Source: Boesenbergia rotunda (Eukaryota; Streptophyta; Magnoliopsida; Zingiberales; Zingiberaceae). Taken from it: a stretch of 64,000 nt of DNA. Made by a program: the position numbers and the translations under genes. Each line of letters begins with the position of its first letter. Within the stretch, counting starts at the first letter, position 1. The stretch covers positions 99,131 through 163,130 of the forward strand of contig JAGFNQ010010065.1 of assembly GCA_024364735.1 (NCBI GenBank), read 5' to 3'. The notes under the pieces were generated by a model that did not search any database, had not been told where the DNA came from, and worked only from the letters and a program-made list of their open reading frames with translations. Shown here piece by piece: positions 35,141 through 44,423 of this stretch.

Positions 35141-35150
35141 GCATTATTAG

Positions 35151-37502
35151 ATGGCAAGAAGAGGTCGAGCTCCTAATGCTAATAACAGAACTCCAGTTCA
35201 AGATAACAGTGAGCCTGGCACAGAACAGCCAAATCTAATGGCAGTCATTGCTCAAATGCAAGCTCAGATGACAGAACAACAGAAGATCATCGCCACACTG
35301 ATGGCAAATCAGCACCCAGCGCCCCCTACATCACCCACAGCAGGAGTGGGAACTCCAGTAGTGGCCGAAGTTCCACCCGTCCCACAGGAGACCCCTGCCG
35401 TGAACCGAAGACCAGAAGCATACCTCGTCCAGTGGCAGAGACTGAAACCTGAAAGCTTCTCTGGCACGACTGAGCCCTGGGATGCCCAGGCTTGGTTCAA
35501 GACTTTAGAAAGCACAATGGAGCTTCTTGACTGGCCAGAAGTTGAGAAGGTCAAATGTGCCTCCTTCTGCCTAACTGGAGATGCTCGTATGTGGTGGGAG
35601 CGAGTCAAGAGTAAGAAGATAGTCAACCAGATGAGCTGGGCAGATTTTGAGCACGAGTTCTATGAGGAATTTTTCCACATGAAGGTTACCAACAAGCACT
35701 TCGAGGACTTCATGGAGTTCAGACAGGGTAGCCTACCAGTGGGAGAAGCAGTCGCAAAGTTCAACAGACTAGCTCACCTCTGCCCAGAGCTAGTCAGCAC
35801 AGAGAAGGAGCGAGTCAGACTGATGCTCCACATGTTAAACCCTGAGATAGCACTCAACGTGAACAGCGGGATGCACCGACCCCAGACCAGCGAGGAGTTG
35901 GTCAGTAGTGCTCTAATCTCAGAGCACTACCTGAATAGCATCAAGGCACAGCAAGCACAGCAGAAGCCAGTCCTGATTGAGAACAAGACAATAGGAGGCC
36001 AGAAGCCTCAGCCAAATAGCCAGAACTGGAAGAATAAGAACCACAAAAGGAAGCAGTGGCCTGGCAGCCAGAAAGGAAAACCAGAGAATAAGCAAGCTAG
36101 GTATCCACCTTGTCCTAAGTGTGGGAGGAACCATTCAGGAACATGCCTTTTGGGTGTAACTGGATGCTATTCATGTGGACAAGAGGGACACAGATCCAGA
36201 GACTGCCCAAACAAGTTTAAAGTACTTCCTCAGCAGTCCGTACAGTATGGAGGCAAGCCCCAGTTACATTACATGCCTACTATGCTGGAGGGACCTCAGA
36301 TCAGTCAGGGAGGATTGGAAGCAGCACCAGTTCCAACCAATGCCAGAGTCTTTTCCCTCACGAAGGAAGAAGCTGCCAGCGCCTCCACGGTCGTAACAGG
36401 TCAAATAGTTATTTTTCAGCATTTAGCTACTACACTGTTTGACACTGGGGCGACCCATTCTTTCGTATCAGTACCTTTTGCTAGTAAGTTACAGGTGCCT
36501 ACAGAGAGTTGGGAGTCCAGATTCCTGACAACTCTCCCTTCAGGGGAAATCATGGAATCCACCCAGCGGCTCCGGGCTGTGCCAATCAAGATTTCAGACC
36601 GAGAGCTACATGTCGATCTGATAGTCCTTGCGATGCAGGACTTCGACATCATATTGGGCATGGATTTCCTCAGTAAGTACAGCGCTTCAGTGGACTGCCA
36701 TAGAAGGAAGGTGGTTTTCAGCCCAGAAGGGGAACCACCATTCGAGTTTCAAGGAGCCCCAAGGAGGAAGACTCAGAAATTTCTCTCAGCCTTGGCAGCC
36801 CACCAGATGCTAGAGCAAGGGTGTGCTGGTTTTCTAGCACACATAGTGGAATCAGAAGCAAAGGAAGAACTCAAGCAGGAGAATGTACGGGTAGTCTGTG
36901 AATATCCAGAAGTGTTCCCAGAAGAATTGCCTGGACTACCTCCCAACCGAGAAGTGGAATTCGAGATCGAGCTAGTGCCCGGTACCGGTCCGGTCTCGAA
37001 AGCCCCATATCGTATGTCTCCAGCAGAGTTAAAGGAATTACAAGAGCAACTCCAGGAGCTACTAGACAAGGGCTTCATTCGCCCGAGTCATTCACCCTGG
37101 GGAGCTCCTGTACTTTTCGTCAAGAAGAAGGATGGGTCTATGCGTCTGTGCATAGACTACAGAGCTCTGAACAAGGTGACCATCAAGAACAAGTACCCCC
37201 TTCCTAGAATAGATGATTTATTTGATCAACTCAAAGGGGCTACAGTGTTCTCGAAGATAGATCTGCGTTCTGGGTATCATCAGCTAAAGGTTAAAGAAAG
37301 TGACATCCCCAGGACGGCCTTCAGGACAAGATACGGCCACTACGAATTTGTAGTAATGCCTTTTGGAGTAACCAATGCTCCAGCAGTCTTCATGGAGCTG
37401 ATGAACCACATCTTCAGGGAGTATCTCGATAAATTGTCATTGTATTTATTGATGATATTCTCATATACTCACAGACTCCAGAGGACCATGCTACACACTT
37501 AA
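35151..37502 (+). pseudogene. Ty3/gypsy gag-protease-RT (chromovirus, Tekay-like), frameshifted
   Basis: 783 codons. The gag domain (WFKTLESTMELLDW, MWWERVKSKK, FNRLAHLCPEL) occupies residues ~95-260, with a zinc knuckle CYSCGQEGHRSRDC at 339-352. The protease active site DTGATHSF is at 431 and IILGMDFLSKY follows. RT starts near 590 (PYRMSPAELKELQEQL, CIDYRALNKVTIKNKYPLPR, FSKIDLRSGYHQL, MPFGVTNAPAVF). At about 37433 the frame slips in aaattgtc, one T short, just before the catalytic aspartate pair, which is present in the next frame. The start codon follows immediately on the inverted LTR; the 5' LTR and PBS are absent. Confidence 0.93.
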
Positions 37503-39490
37503 GGATAGTGCTGCAGATCCTTCAGCAGGAGAAGCTCTATGCAAAATTCTCAAAGTGTGAGTTTTGGCTAGATCAGGTGACCTTCCTGGGTCACATTGTA
37601 TCCAAAGAAGGCATTCAAGTTGATCCAGCCAAGATAGAAGCAGTCAGCAACTGGTGTAGACCCAAGAGTGCCAGTGAGATCAGAAGCTTCTTAGGCCTGG
37701 CAGGATATTACAGAAAATTTGTGGAGGACTTTTCCAGGATAGCCTCTCCACTCACAGCTTTGACCAGAAAGAACAAGAAGTTTGAATGGTCAGATAAATG
37801 CGAGCACAGTTTTCTAGAGCTGAAGAAGAGATTGACTAGTGCTCCCATCCTGACTGTTCCAGAGAGTGACAAGGCCTTTGACATCTATAGTGATGCATCC
37901 AAGATGGGCCTTGGAGCTGTCCTCATGCAAGACGGTAAAGTGATAGCATATGCCTCCAGACAGCTCAAGGACTATGAGAAGAATTACCCTACCCACGACC
38001 TTGAGCTAGCAGCTGTGGTTTTTGCACTGAAGCTCTGGAGACATTACCTGTATGGAGTGCAGTGCAGAATCTTCACAGACCATCAGAGTTTGAAGTACTT
38101 CTTCACTCAGAAAGATCTGAATATGAGGCAGCGCAGGTGGCTAGAGTTGGTCAAAGATTATGACTGTGAAATCCTCTACCACCCAGGTAAAGCTAATAAA
38201 GTGGCAGATGCACTGAGCAGAAAATCCTGTGCGGCACTGATGTCCTTATCATCACTGTCTCTACCACTTCAGAAAGAAATAAAGAATTTTGGAGTCGAGG
38301 TAATAATCGGGCAACTTTCTGCATTGACTCTAGAGTCAACCCTGCTTATAGATATACAAGGAAAGCAAGATCAAGACCCAGAGATCCAGAAGATCAAGCA
38401 GGGGATCCAAGAGGCAGAAAATTCAGAGTTTCGAGTATCAGACAGTGGCATCCTCTATTTTGGAGACCGCCTTTGCGTCCCCAATGATGAGGAACTAAGA
38501 AAGAATATTTTAGAAGAAGCCCACAGTACCCCGTACTCTATGCATCCTGGTTCTACCAAGATGTACCAAGATTTAAAGCAAAGGTTCTGGTGGTCTGGAC
38601 TCAAGCGAGACGTGGCCAGATATATCAGTACCTGCTTGACCTGCCAGAGGGTCAAAGCCGAGCACCAGAGACCAGGAGGAGTTCTGCAGCCTCTTCCCAT
38701 TCCAGAGTGGAAGTGGGAAGAAATATCCATGGACTTTATCACAGGTCTTCCAAGAACCACCCATGGACACGATGCAATTTGGGTGATAGTGGACAGATTG
38801 ACCAAGTCTGCCCACTTCCTAGCCATCAAGTTATCGCATTCGGTAGAGCAATTAGCACAGCTGTACGTGAAAGAAGTAATCAGGCTTCACGGAGTCCCGA
38901 AGTCGATCGTTTCTGACAGAGATGGGCGATTCATCTCCCATTTTTGGAGGTGTGTTCAGGACGCCCTAGGCACCAAACTTCAGTTCAGCACAGCCTTCCA
39001 TCCCCAGACAGATGGACAAACAGAGAGAGTAAATCAGATTTTAGAAGACATGCTCAGGGCTTGTGCGTTGGACTTTAAGGGTAGTTGGTGCAAATTTCTG
39101 TGCTTAGCTGAGTTTGCCTACAACAATAGCTATCAGGCCACCATCAGGATGGCGCCTTATGAGGCATTGTATGGCAGGAAATGTAGATCACCCATATGTT
39201 GGCAAGAAGCTGGTGAGAGGAAGGAGATGGAGTCAGAACTAGGCAGCCAGACTGAGCTTATAGATGAGACCACTCAGGCTATCCAGACGATCCGCCAGAG
39301 GATTGAGACTGCCCAGAGTAGACAGAAAAGTTATGCTGACACACGCCGTAGGCCACTTGAATTCCAAGTTGGAGATTCAGTATTTCTCAAGGTCGCTCCT
39401 ATGAAGGGAGTGATGAGATTTGGCAAGAAGGGCAAGCTGAGTCCTCGCTACATAGGACCCTATAATATTATAAAGAGAGTTGGAAGGTAG
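37436..39490 (+). pseudogene. Ty3/gypsy RT C-terminus, RNase H and integrase
   Basis: Continues the polyprotein in the shifted frame; the second ORF opens at 37508. RNase H is at residues ~120-235 of this ORF (FDIYSDASKMGLGAVL, YPTHDLELAAVVFALKLW, IFTDHQSLKYF, HPGKANKVADALSR). Integrase has its zinc part at ~339 (HPGSTKMY, CLTCQRVKAEH), and a D,D35E triad at D409 (MDFITGLPR), D470 (VSDRDGRF) and E506 (TDGQTERVNQ). The GPY/F part (SPRYIGPYNIIKRVG) is followed by a one-base deletion at about 39485. Apart from indels the domains look complete. Confidence 0.93.
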
Positions 39491-39780
39491 CCTATGAGCT
39501 GGACTTACCAGAGGATATGTCAGCTATCCACAGTACATTTATGTCTCTATGCTAAAGAAGTGTATTCACGACCCTAGCCAAGTGATTCAGCCCAGTCAGT
39601 ACAGATCCAAGAGATCTTAGCTATGAGAGCAGACCGACACAGATAGTGGACAAAGCAATTAAAAGATTAAGAAACAAAGAAGTGCCACTAGTGAAGGTCA
39701 TTTGGCAGAATCAAAAGCATGAAGAGGCTACTTGGGAACGTGAGGACAGCATGAGAGAAAGATATCCAGAATTATTCTAA
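39491..39780 (+). pseudogene. Gypsy integrase tail with chromodomain, frameshifted
   Basis: Reading three frames in turn gives YELDLPEDMSAIHSTF, then MLKKCIHDPSQV, then VDKAIKRLRNKEVPLVKVIW and EATWEREDSM before a stop at 39778. This is the IHSTFHVS-type tail plus a chromodomain, diagnostic of chromoviruses; chromodomains guide insertion to marked chromatin. At least three one-base indels lie at about 39485, 39540 and 39618. Confidence 0.82.
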
Positions 39781-39795
39781 GTTCGAGGACGAACT

Positions 39796-39815
39796 TTTTA
39801 TAAGGTATGGGGGAT
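39796..39815 (+). promoter_or_regulatory. Gypsy polypurine tract
   Basis: The sequence taaggtatgggggat directly abuts the TGTAACGCCCC start of the 3' LTR, after the GTTCGAGGACGAAC block usual at this place in Tekay-type elements. Confidence 0.75.
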
Positions 39816-42116
39816 TGTAACGCCCCAAAATTCCCATTTTTAGTTCTTAAAGTCCTTAGAATTATTTAAAAATGGTTTAGAAATATTCTAGATATTTTTA
39901 GGGATTTTTAGAATATTTTTATGGAATTTTCCGAGTTCGTTTAGTATTTTAAAAAGGAAGAAAAAAAAAGAAAGGGAGAAAAAAATCGTTAAGGGCAGCA
40001 GGGGGTTCGAACCCGCGACCAGCACGAAACCAGGCAAGCGCGCGACCAGCCAGGCTAGGGTATCAAGCACAGCAAAGGGTGGAGAGACATATATTTAAGT
40101 TGTGGTTAGGTCAATCCGCCCCATGAATATAAATAGATAAGTTAAGAGAGGAAATTGGATTTTTTTGGTTTTCTCTCTTCCTCACCCTAGCCGCGCGACC
40201 CTTCCCCTCTCCTCTCTTGGGCGAAACAACACCAAGGCCAAGAGGGCCGGCCAAAGCTCTCCTCCAAGAGATATTCCTATATTCGGGATCCCCGCGACGA
40301 GAGGAACGCATAGGCGCGAAGAATTCTCCGAGATCTCAAGTTTCTCCCGAGTCCTAGACGTCAATCTTGGTTGTAAGTCCAAGATATCAATGTAAGTACT
40401 GCTCACCTGCAGTAAGAGGCGGTTTTTCCGCAAGAATTTCCCTTAAAAGTTTTTAAAAGAGATATTTCTTTGTTTAGATTTTTGCATGTGATTTAGTTCA
40501 TTATATGCTTATATATTTATTGAGTACCCTATATGAGTTAGGGTCAAGAAAAGCTATGAGAAAAGAAAAGAGAAGATAAAGATAAGAAAAGAAAAGGCCA
40601 AGGCCTTAAGAAATCCCCAAAAGTCAAGACTTAGGGATTTTAGCACGCAAGGTGCTCGAGAAAATGCCAAGGCATTTACAGATAAGAAAGAAAAGCTATT
40701 TTATTTTCTAAGGCCAGTACCCGGCGTCCAAGGGCGTCGTTAAAGAAATCCAGGTGTCCAATTCCAAGGTCTTGGCCCTGGTAGACCAAGGTCTGCTCTA
40801 TTAGGATTGGTGGCTCGCTACCCCAACCTTTTAGGGAACGCGCATATGAGATGGTACTTACGTCTTCAGTGGATCCAAGTGATTATTATTTTCAAGTATA
40901 TGCTTTAGCAAAGTTTCTAAAGTTTAAGAAAGTTTTCAAAAGTTAAAGAATAGCTAAAGTTTCAAGTTGAGCCAAGAAAAGTAAATTGAGATTTATTATT
41001 GCTTGAGTATGCATGTTTTGAGTTATACATGTTCTTAGTTTTCTTCCAAGCATGTTAGTATCTCATATGATTTTCATATTGTTCTAGAAGCATGTTTGCA
41101 CATTTCGAGATTTTGTGAGCTAGATAGTACTTACTAAGCTTTTTGCTTACTAGTTGCATTTCCTCTTATTGCAGATAAAGGTAAAGGCAAGCAATCCTGA
41201 AGGAAGGCGACGAGGCGGTGCTGAGTAAAGTGTGTGTGGTGGCTGATTTTGGAGAGATCTTTGAGACGAGACAATTTAACTATCCAAATTACAATGTTAT
41301 AGTTTATTCAAATTTCAAGTTCTTGTTTTAGGGAGTTTAGCGAACATTTAAGTTTTGGATAGTTTTACATACTCGATTTCTTAGAGTAAAGATTCCATGT
41401 CATTTCTTTTAGCCTACATATTCTTATGATTGCATTGGATGAGTAGAAATGTGAGTAGTTGGAGATATTGATACTTTGTTAGAGAAATAGATGCATGTGC
41501 CAAGATAGTATCAATTTCTCTTGAATTAAGTTTTATTGCTTAAATATGTTTAGAAAAGTTGCATCCATATTTGATAATGCTTTAGCAAGGTTATAAAACA
41601 TGTATTTGGTGTTAGGAATGCATAGGAGTCAAGATTGGTACAAACTTTAGTGTTAAAGTTCATATAACTTGAATAGTTTATTTTCTTCCGCAAAAGTCCT
41701 AATTTCAAGTTTATGGATTGATTTTGTTTGGCTAAATTGTTTAGAAAACTGGCATAGAGTATAGAAATGGTATCATAGTTTTATATGGCTCGAAAATACA
41801 TGATTGGTGGACCTTTGAAGCAAGTGCCGAAACCTGAATTTCAGATTTCAGGCCTATCAGTCGACTGATACAGTATCAGTCGACTGATACCCGAAAGATG
41901 AGTTGGGCGAGGCAAGCTTCAATGAGTATCATCTTGCGAGCTTTTGAGAAGGAAAGTGTGATATGGTATCGTGCATGACTACTTAAGTTAGAATATCATT
42001 GTTAGATGAATTTAAAAGAAAAAAAAAGATTTCCGCATTTTTAGTCATGCATCAGAAGTCGAGAAGTAGAGAAAAGTAACGATCCGTCTTAAGGTAGAAG
42101 AAGGCGGGTCGCTACA
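39816..42116 (+). mobile_element. Gypsy 3' LTR (2301 bp)
   Basis: Starts tgtaacgccccaaaattccc and ends aaggcgggtcgctaca. A TATA-like tataaatag is near 40129 and GTAAG donor-like words follow (40374, 40393). At 40005-40085 the minus strand contains a tRNA B-box-like CGGGTTCGAACCC, so a tRNA-like scrap may be embedded. At 41858 and 41877 it carries one exact CAGTCGACTG pair. No matching 5' LTR exists in the window: the right flank is tgtga, but the left end of the element is truncated at 35141. Confidence 0.9.
41858..41886. repeat. Paired GTCGAC palindrome in a gypsy LTR
   Basis: CAGTCGACTG at 41858-41867 and 41877-41886, separated by the spacer ATACAGTAT. Because the spacer is also palindromic, the whole 29 bases form one perfect palindrome around the central A. 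It is the same paired word and spacing as in copia-3. Confidence 0.95.
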
Positions 42117-42899
42117 TGTGAAGCATCTAATATGCTTTTTCCCTTCCTTTTCCCTACAACCCATATTAGATTTCAAAGGAATTGACTTGGGTTTAGGGTT
42201 TACCTCCTTCTTACCTAATGAACACTTGTCCTTGTAGTGTCCTCTCTTGTTGCATCCAAAGCAAATGATGTGGTCTTTTGTCCTTGCTTTGGTGGAGGTT
42301 GAGGCTTCTTCTTGCTTCGGTATTGAAGAGGGTCTCTCCTCCCCCTCAATTCTTGAAGTGGAGACCTTTTCTTCTTCCCTTGATGAAGTGGATGACCTTT
42401 CACTTTCTTGAGCCACTTCATTTGATGAGATAGACAATTCTTTTTCTTCTTTCTCTTCTTCTTCGGATGTTAAACTCTTTTCTTCATCCGATTGGTCCTT
42501 CTCCTCTTCTTGCACCATTGAGCTAATTTTCTTGGGCTCTTCCACTAATTTATCTTCTGTAGGGTTTTCATGGAATGCTATCACCTTGTTCCATAACTCA
42601 TGTGCACTTTGATATTCACCTACACCACTAATTACATTATTAGGCAAAATATAAACTAAAATTGAAATTACCATTTCATTTGCCTTTGCTTGTGCTTGTT
42701 GCTCCTTATTCCAATATTTTGGCCGGAGCTTTTTCCCGTGCTTATCCTTTGGAACTTCAAATGGTTCTTCAAGCGCAATCATGTAGTTCCAATCCATGCC
42801 GAACCAAGTCTTCGTCCGCATCCTCCAATAGTCGAAATCCTCGCGATCATAGGGAGGGGGAACGTTGATGTTATCACCCAACTTTTCTTCAATCTTCAT
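42117..42899 (-). pseudogene. Copia-3 gag, N-terminal portion
   Basis: ORF starts MKIEEKLGDNINVPPPYDRE at 42899 (an upstream in-frame extension is possible). It has the gag fold pieces DFDYWRMRTKTWFGMD, KANEMVISILVYILPN, ELWNKVIAFHENP, then a long acidic, low-complexity Glu/Ser stretch and a zinc knuckle CFGCNKRGHYKDKC. After HIRCFT the ORF runs into the gypsy LTR, so its last ~24 residues belong to the inserted element. The missing C-terminus is at 27600-28171. Confidence 0.85.
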
Positions 42900-42952
42900 C
42901 TCCTCTAGCTTTCTTGCTCTCTTGGTGGTTAGTCCGTAGATGAGCGAACCTT

Positions 42953-42967
42953 CACTCTGATATCACT
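42953..42967 (-). promoter_or_regulatory. Copia-3 primer-binding site (tRNA-iMet, one change)
   Basis: The minus strand reads AGTGATATCAGAGTG immediately after the 5' LTR, which fits the initiator-Met PBS with A in place of one G. Confidence 0.8.
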
Positions 42968-44256
42968 TGTTAGGATCTTACTGTGAAGCTAGAGGGGGGT
43001 GAATAGCTTTTTTTTGAGTTTCTTTCTACAAGTTGTTAGTGTACAAGAGGAAATACAATGAAAATGAAAATAAAACTAACAACTCAAGGAACACATTGAT
43101 TTACGTGGTTCGGAGATGAAGCTCCTACTCCATGGCAGTCCGTAAGGTGGACGATCCCTATCCTTCGGTGGATGATTCCCCTGAGCACCTCCGGCTAGCT
43201 CTTGTCACTCCTTGTGGGTGGAGAAACCTCACCACAACTTCTGGACAATCCCTGAGCACTATAGGCTACAAACAAGCTCTACCCAAGCAAGTTTCGCAAA
43301 GGAGAAACAGTCTTAAACGAGCTCTCTTAAATAGAGCTCGAGGTTGAATATGACCGTTACCAGTCGACTGGTCCATTACCAGTCGACTGGTCCACTCTGA
43401 ATTCGAATATCACCGCCTGACCTTTTGAATTCTGGCCACTACCAGTCGACTGGTCCTGGATCAGTCGACTGGTCTTTCTATGAACCCTATTAGTCGACTG
43501 GTCCCTCACCAGTCGACTGGTACACTGCCTAAGCCTAGGGTTACCCTTCCTGAGTACATTTCTCTCAGCACTCGAACCCTCACGACTTAGCCCACCCCTA
43601 GTACAATTCCCTCAGCACTCGGAACCTCACGACCTAGTTGACTCTTCATCTAGCAGCCTCAATCTGTTGCCTTTGTGCCCTCTTCGTCTTCGGCTCCCGT
43701 CCCTTAGATGTGCACGCAAGCCCTCGACTTGCCTCCATGCCATCCTTCACGCATGCCTCGAAGTCCGCATCCCTCGGCTCATCGTTCTTGCTCCAACAGC
43801 CTTGATCTGTTGCCTTCAAGCCCTCTTCGACTTTGGCCCTCGTCCCTCAGATACGCACACAAGCCCTCGGCTTGCATCCATGTCATCCTTCACGTACGCC
43901 TCGAAGTCCGCTTCCCTCGGCTCATCGTCCCTGCCTTGTCCATGGTCCCTCGGATGCGCATACAAGCCCACGGCTTGCCTCCATGTCATCCTTCACGTGC
44001 GCCTCGAAGTTCGCTTCCCTCGGCTCATCGCCCCTGCTTTGTCCATGGTCCCTCGGATGCACATACAAGCCCACGGCTTGCCTCCATGCCATCCTTCACC
44101 GTACCTGAAGACATACAACCAAGTCTATGTGTATCCTGCAATCCTACACACTCACATACACATATCAGATCACAATGAAATCCTAACTTAATCATATTGA
44201 CACACACATCAAAACTCATGATCTTCCATATCATACTTGGGTCGATTGCCCTAACA
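42968..44256 (-). mobile_element. Copia-3 5' LTR (1289 bp)
   Basis: Reads TGTTAGGGCAATCGACC ... GATCCTAACA on the minus strand, partner of 7092-8275. The minisatellite zone at 43650-44100 has one more ~106-bp unit than the partner. A TATA-like ctatttaa sits inside an inverted repeat gagctct ... agagctc at 43318-43340. Three well-preserved CAGTCGACTG pairs follow upstream of it. The right flank is gaaaa (44257-44261), identical to the left flank of the element. Confidence 0.94.
43361..43519. repeat. U3 array of paired GTCGAC palindromes (three pairs)
   Basis: Word starts: 43361 and 43380; 43443 and 43462; 43491 (one mismatch) and 43510. Every pair is 19 bases apart; spacers are gtccattac, gtcctggat and gtccctcac. 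In element orientation the array is upstream of the TATA-like site, i.e. in presumed U3. Confidence 0.95.
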
Positions 44257-44414
44257 GAAAAGAGGAAAAAAGAGAGGAAAGAGGAGAAAAGTCAAATTGG
44301 ATAGTAATAAGGGTAAATAGAAAGAATACATGATTAGGTGCTCAATTTAATAAATATTAAAGTAGCATACATCTTTGGTCAATTCGAAAATCTATGTGCG
44401 AATTTTGATAAGTC
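44257..44414. mobile_element. Fold-back MITE, right part
   Basis: The reverse complement matches 5926-6090 (gatgtatactattttaatatttat-like block, then a CT-rich run), completing the inverted repeat started at 5926. The segment starts with the duplicated gaaaa of the copia-3 insertion. Confidence 0.82.
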
Positions 44415-44423
44415 AATTTTAAT

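Noticed and set aside
40005..40085. tRNA gene on the minus strand
   Set aside because: Only a B-box-like word is convincing; no acceptor stem or anticodon arm; it lies within a gypsy LTR.
43361..43519. SalI linker or cloning artefact as the source of the GTCGAC words
   Set aside because: The words are 10 bp, occur in pairs with fixed 19-bp spacing, show graded decay, and are in several independent elements.
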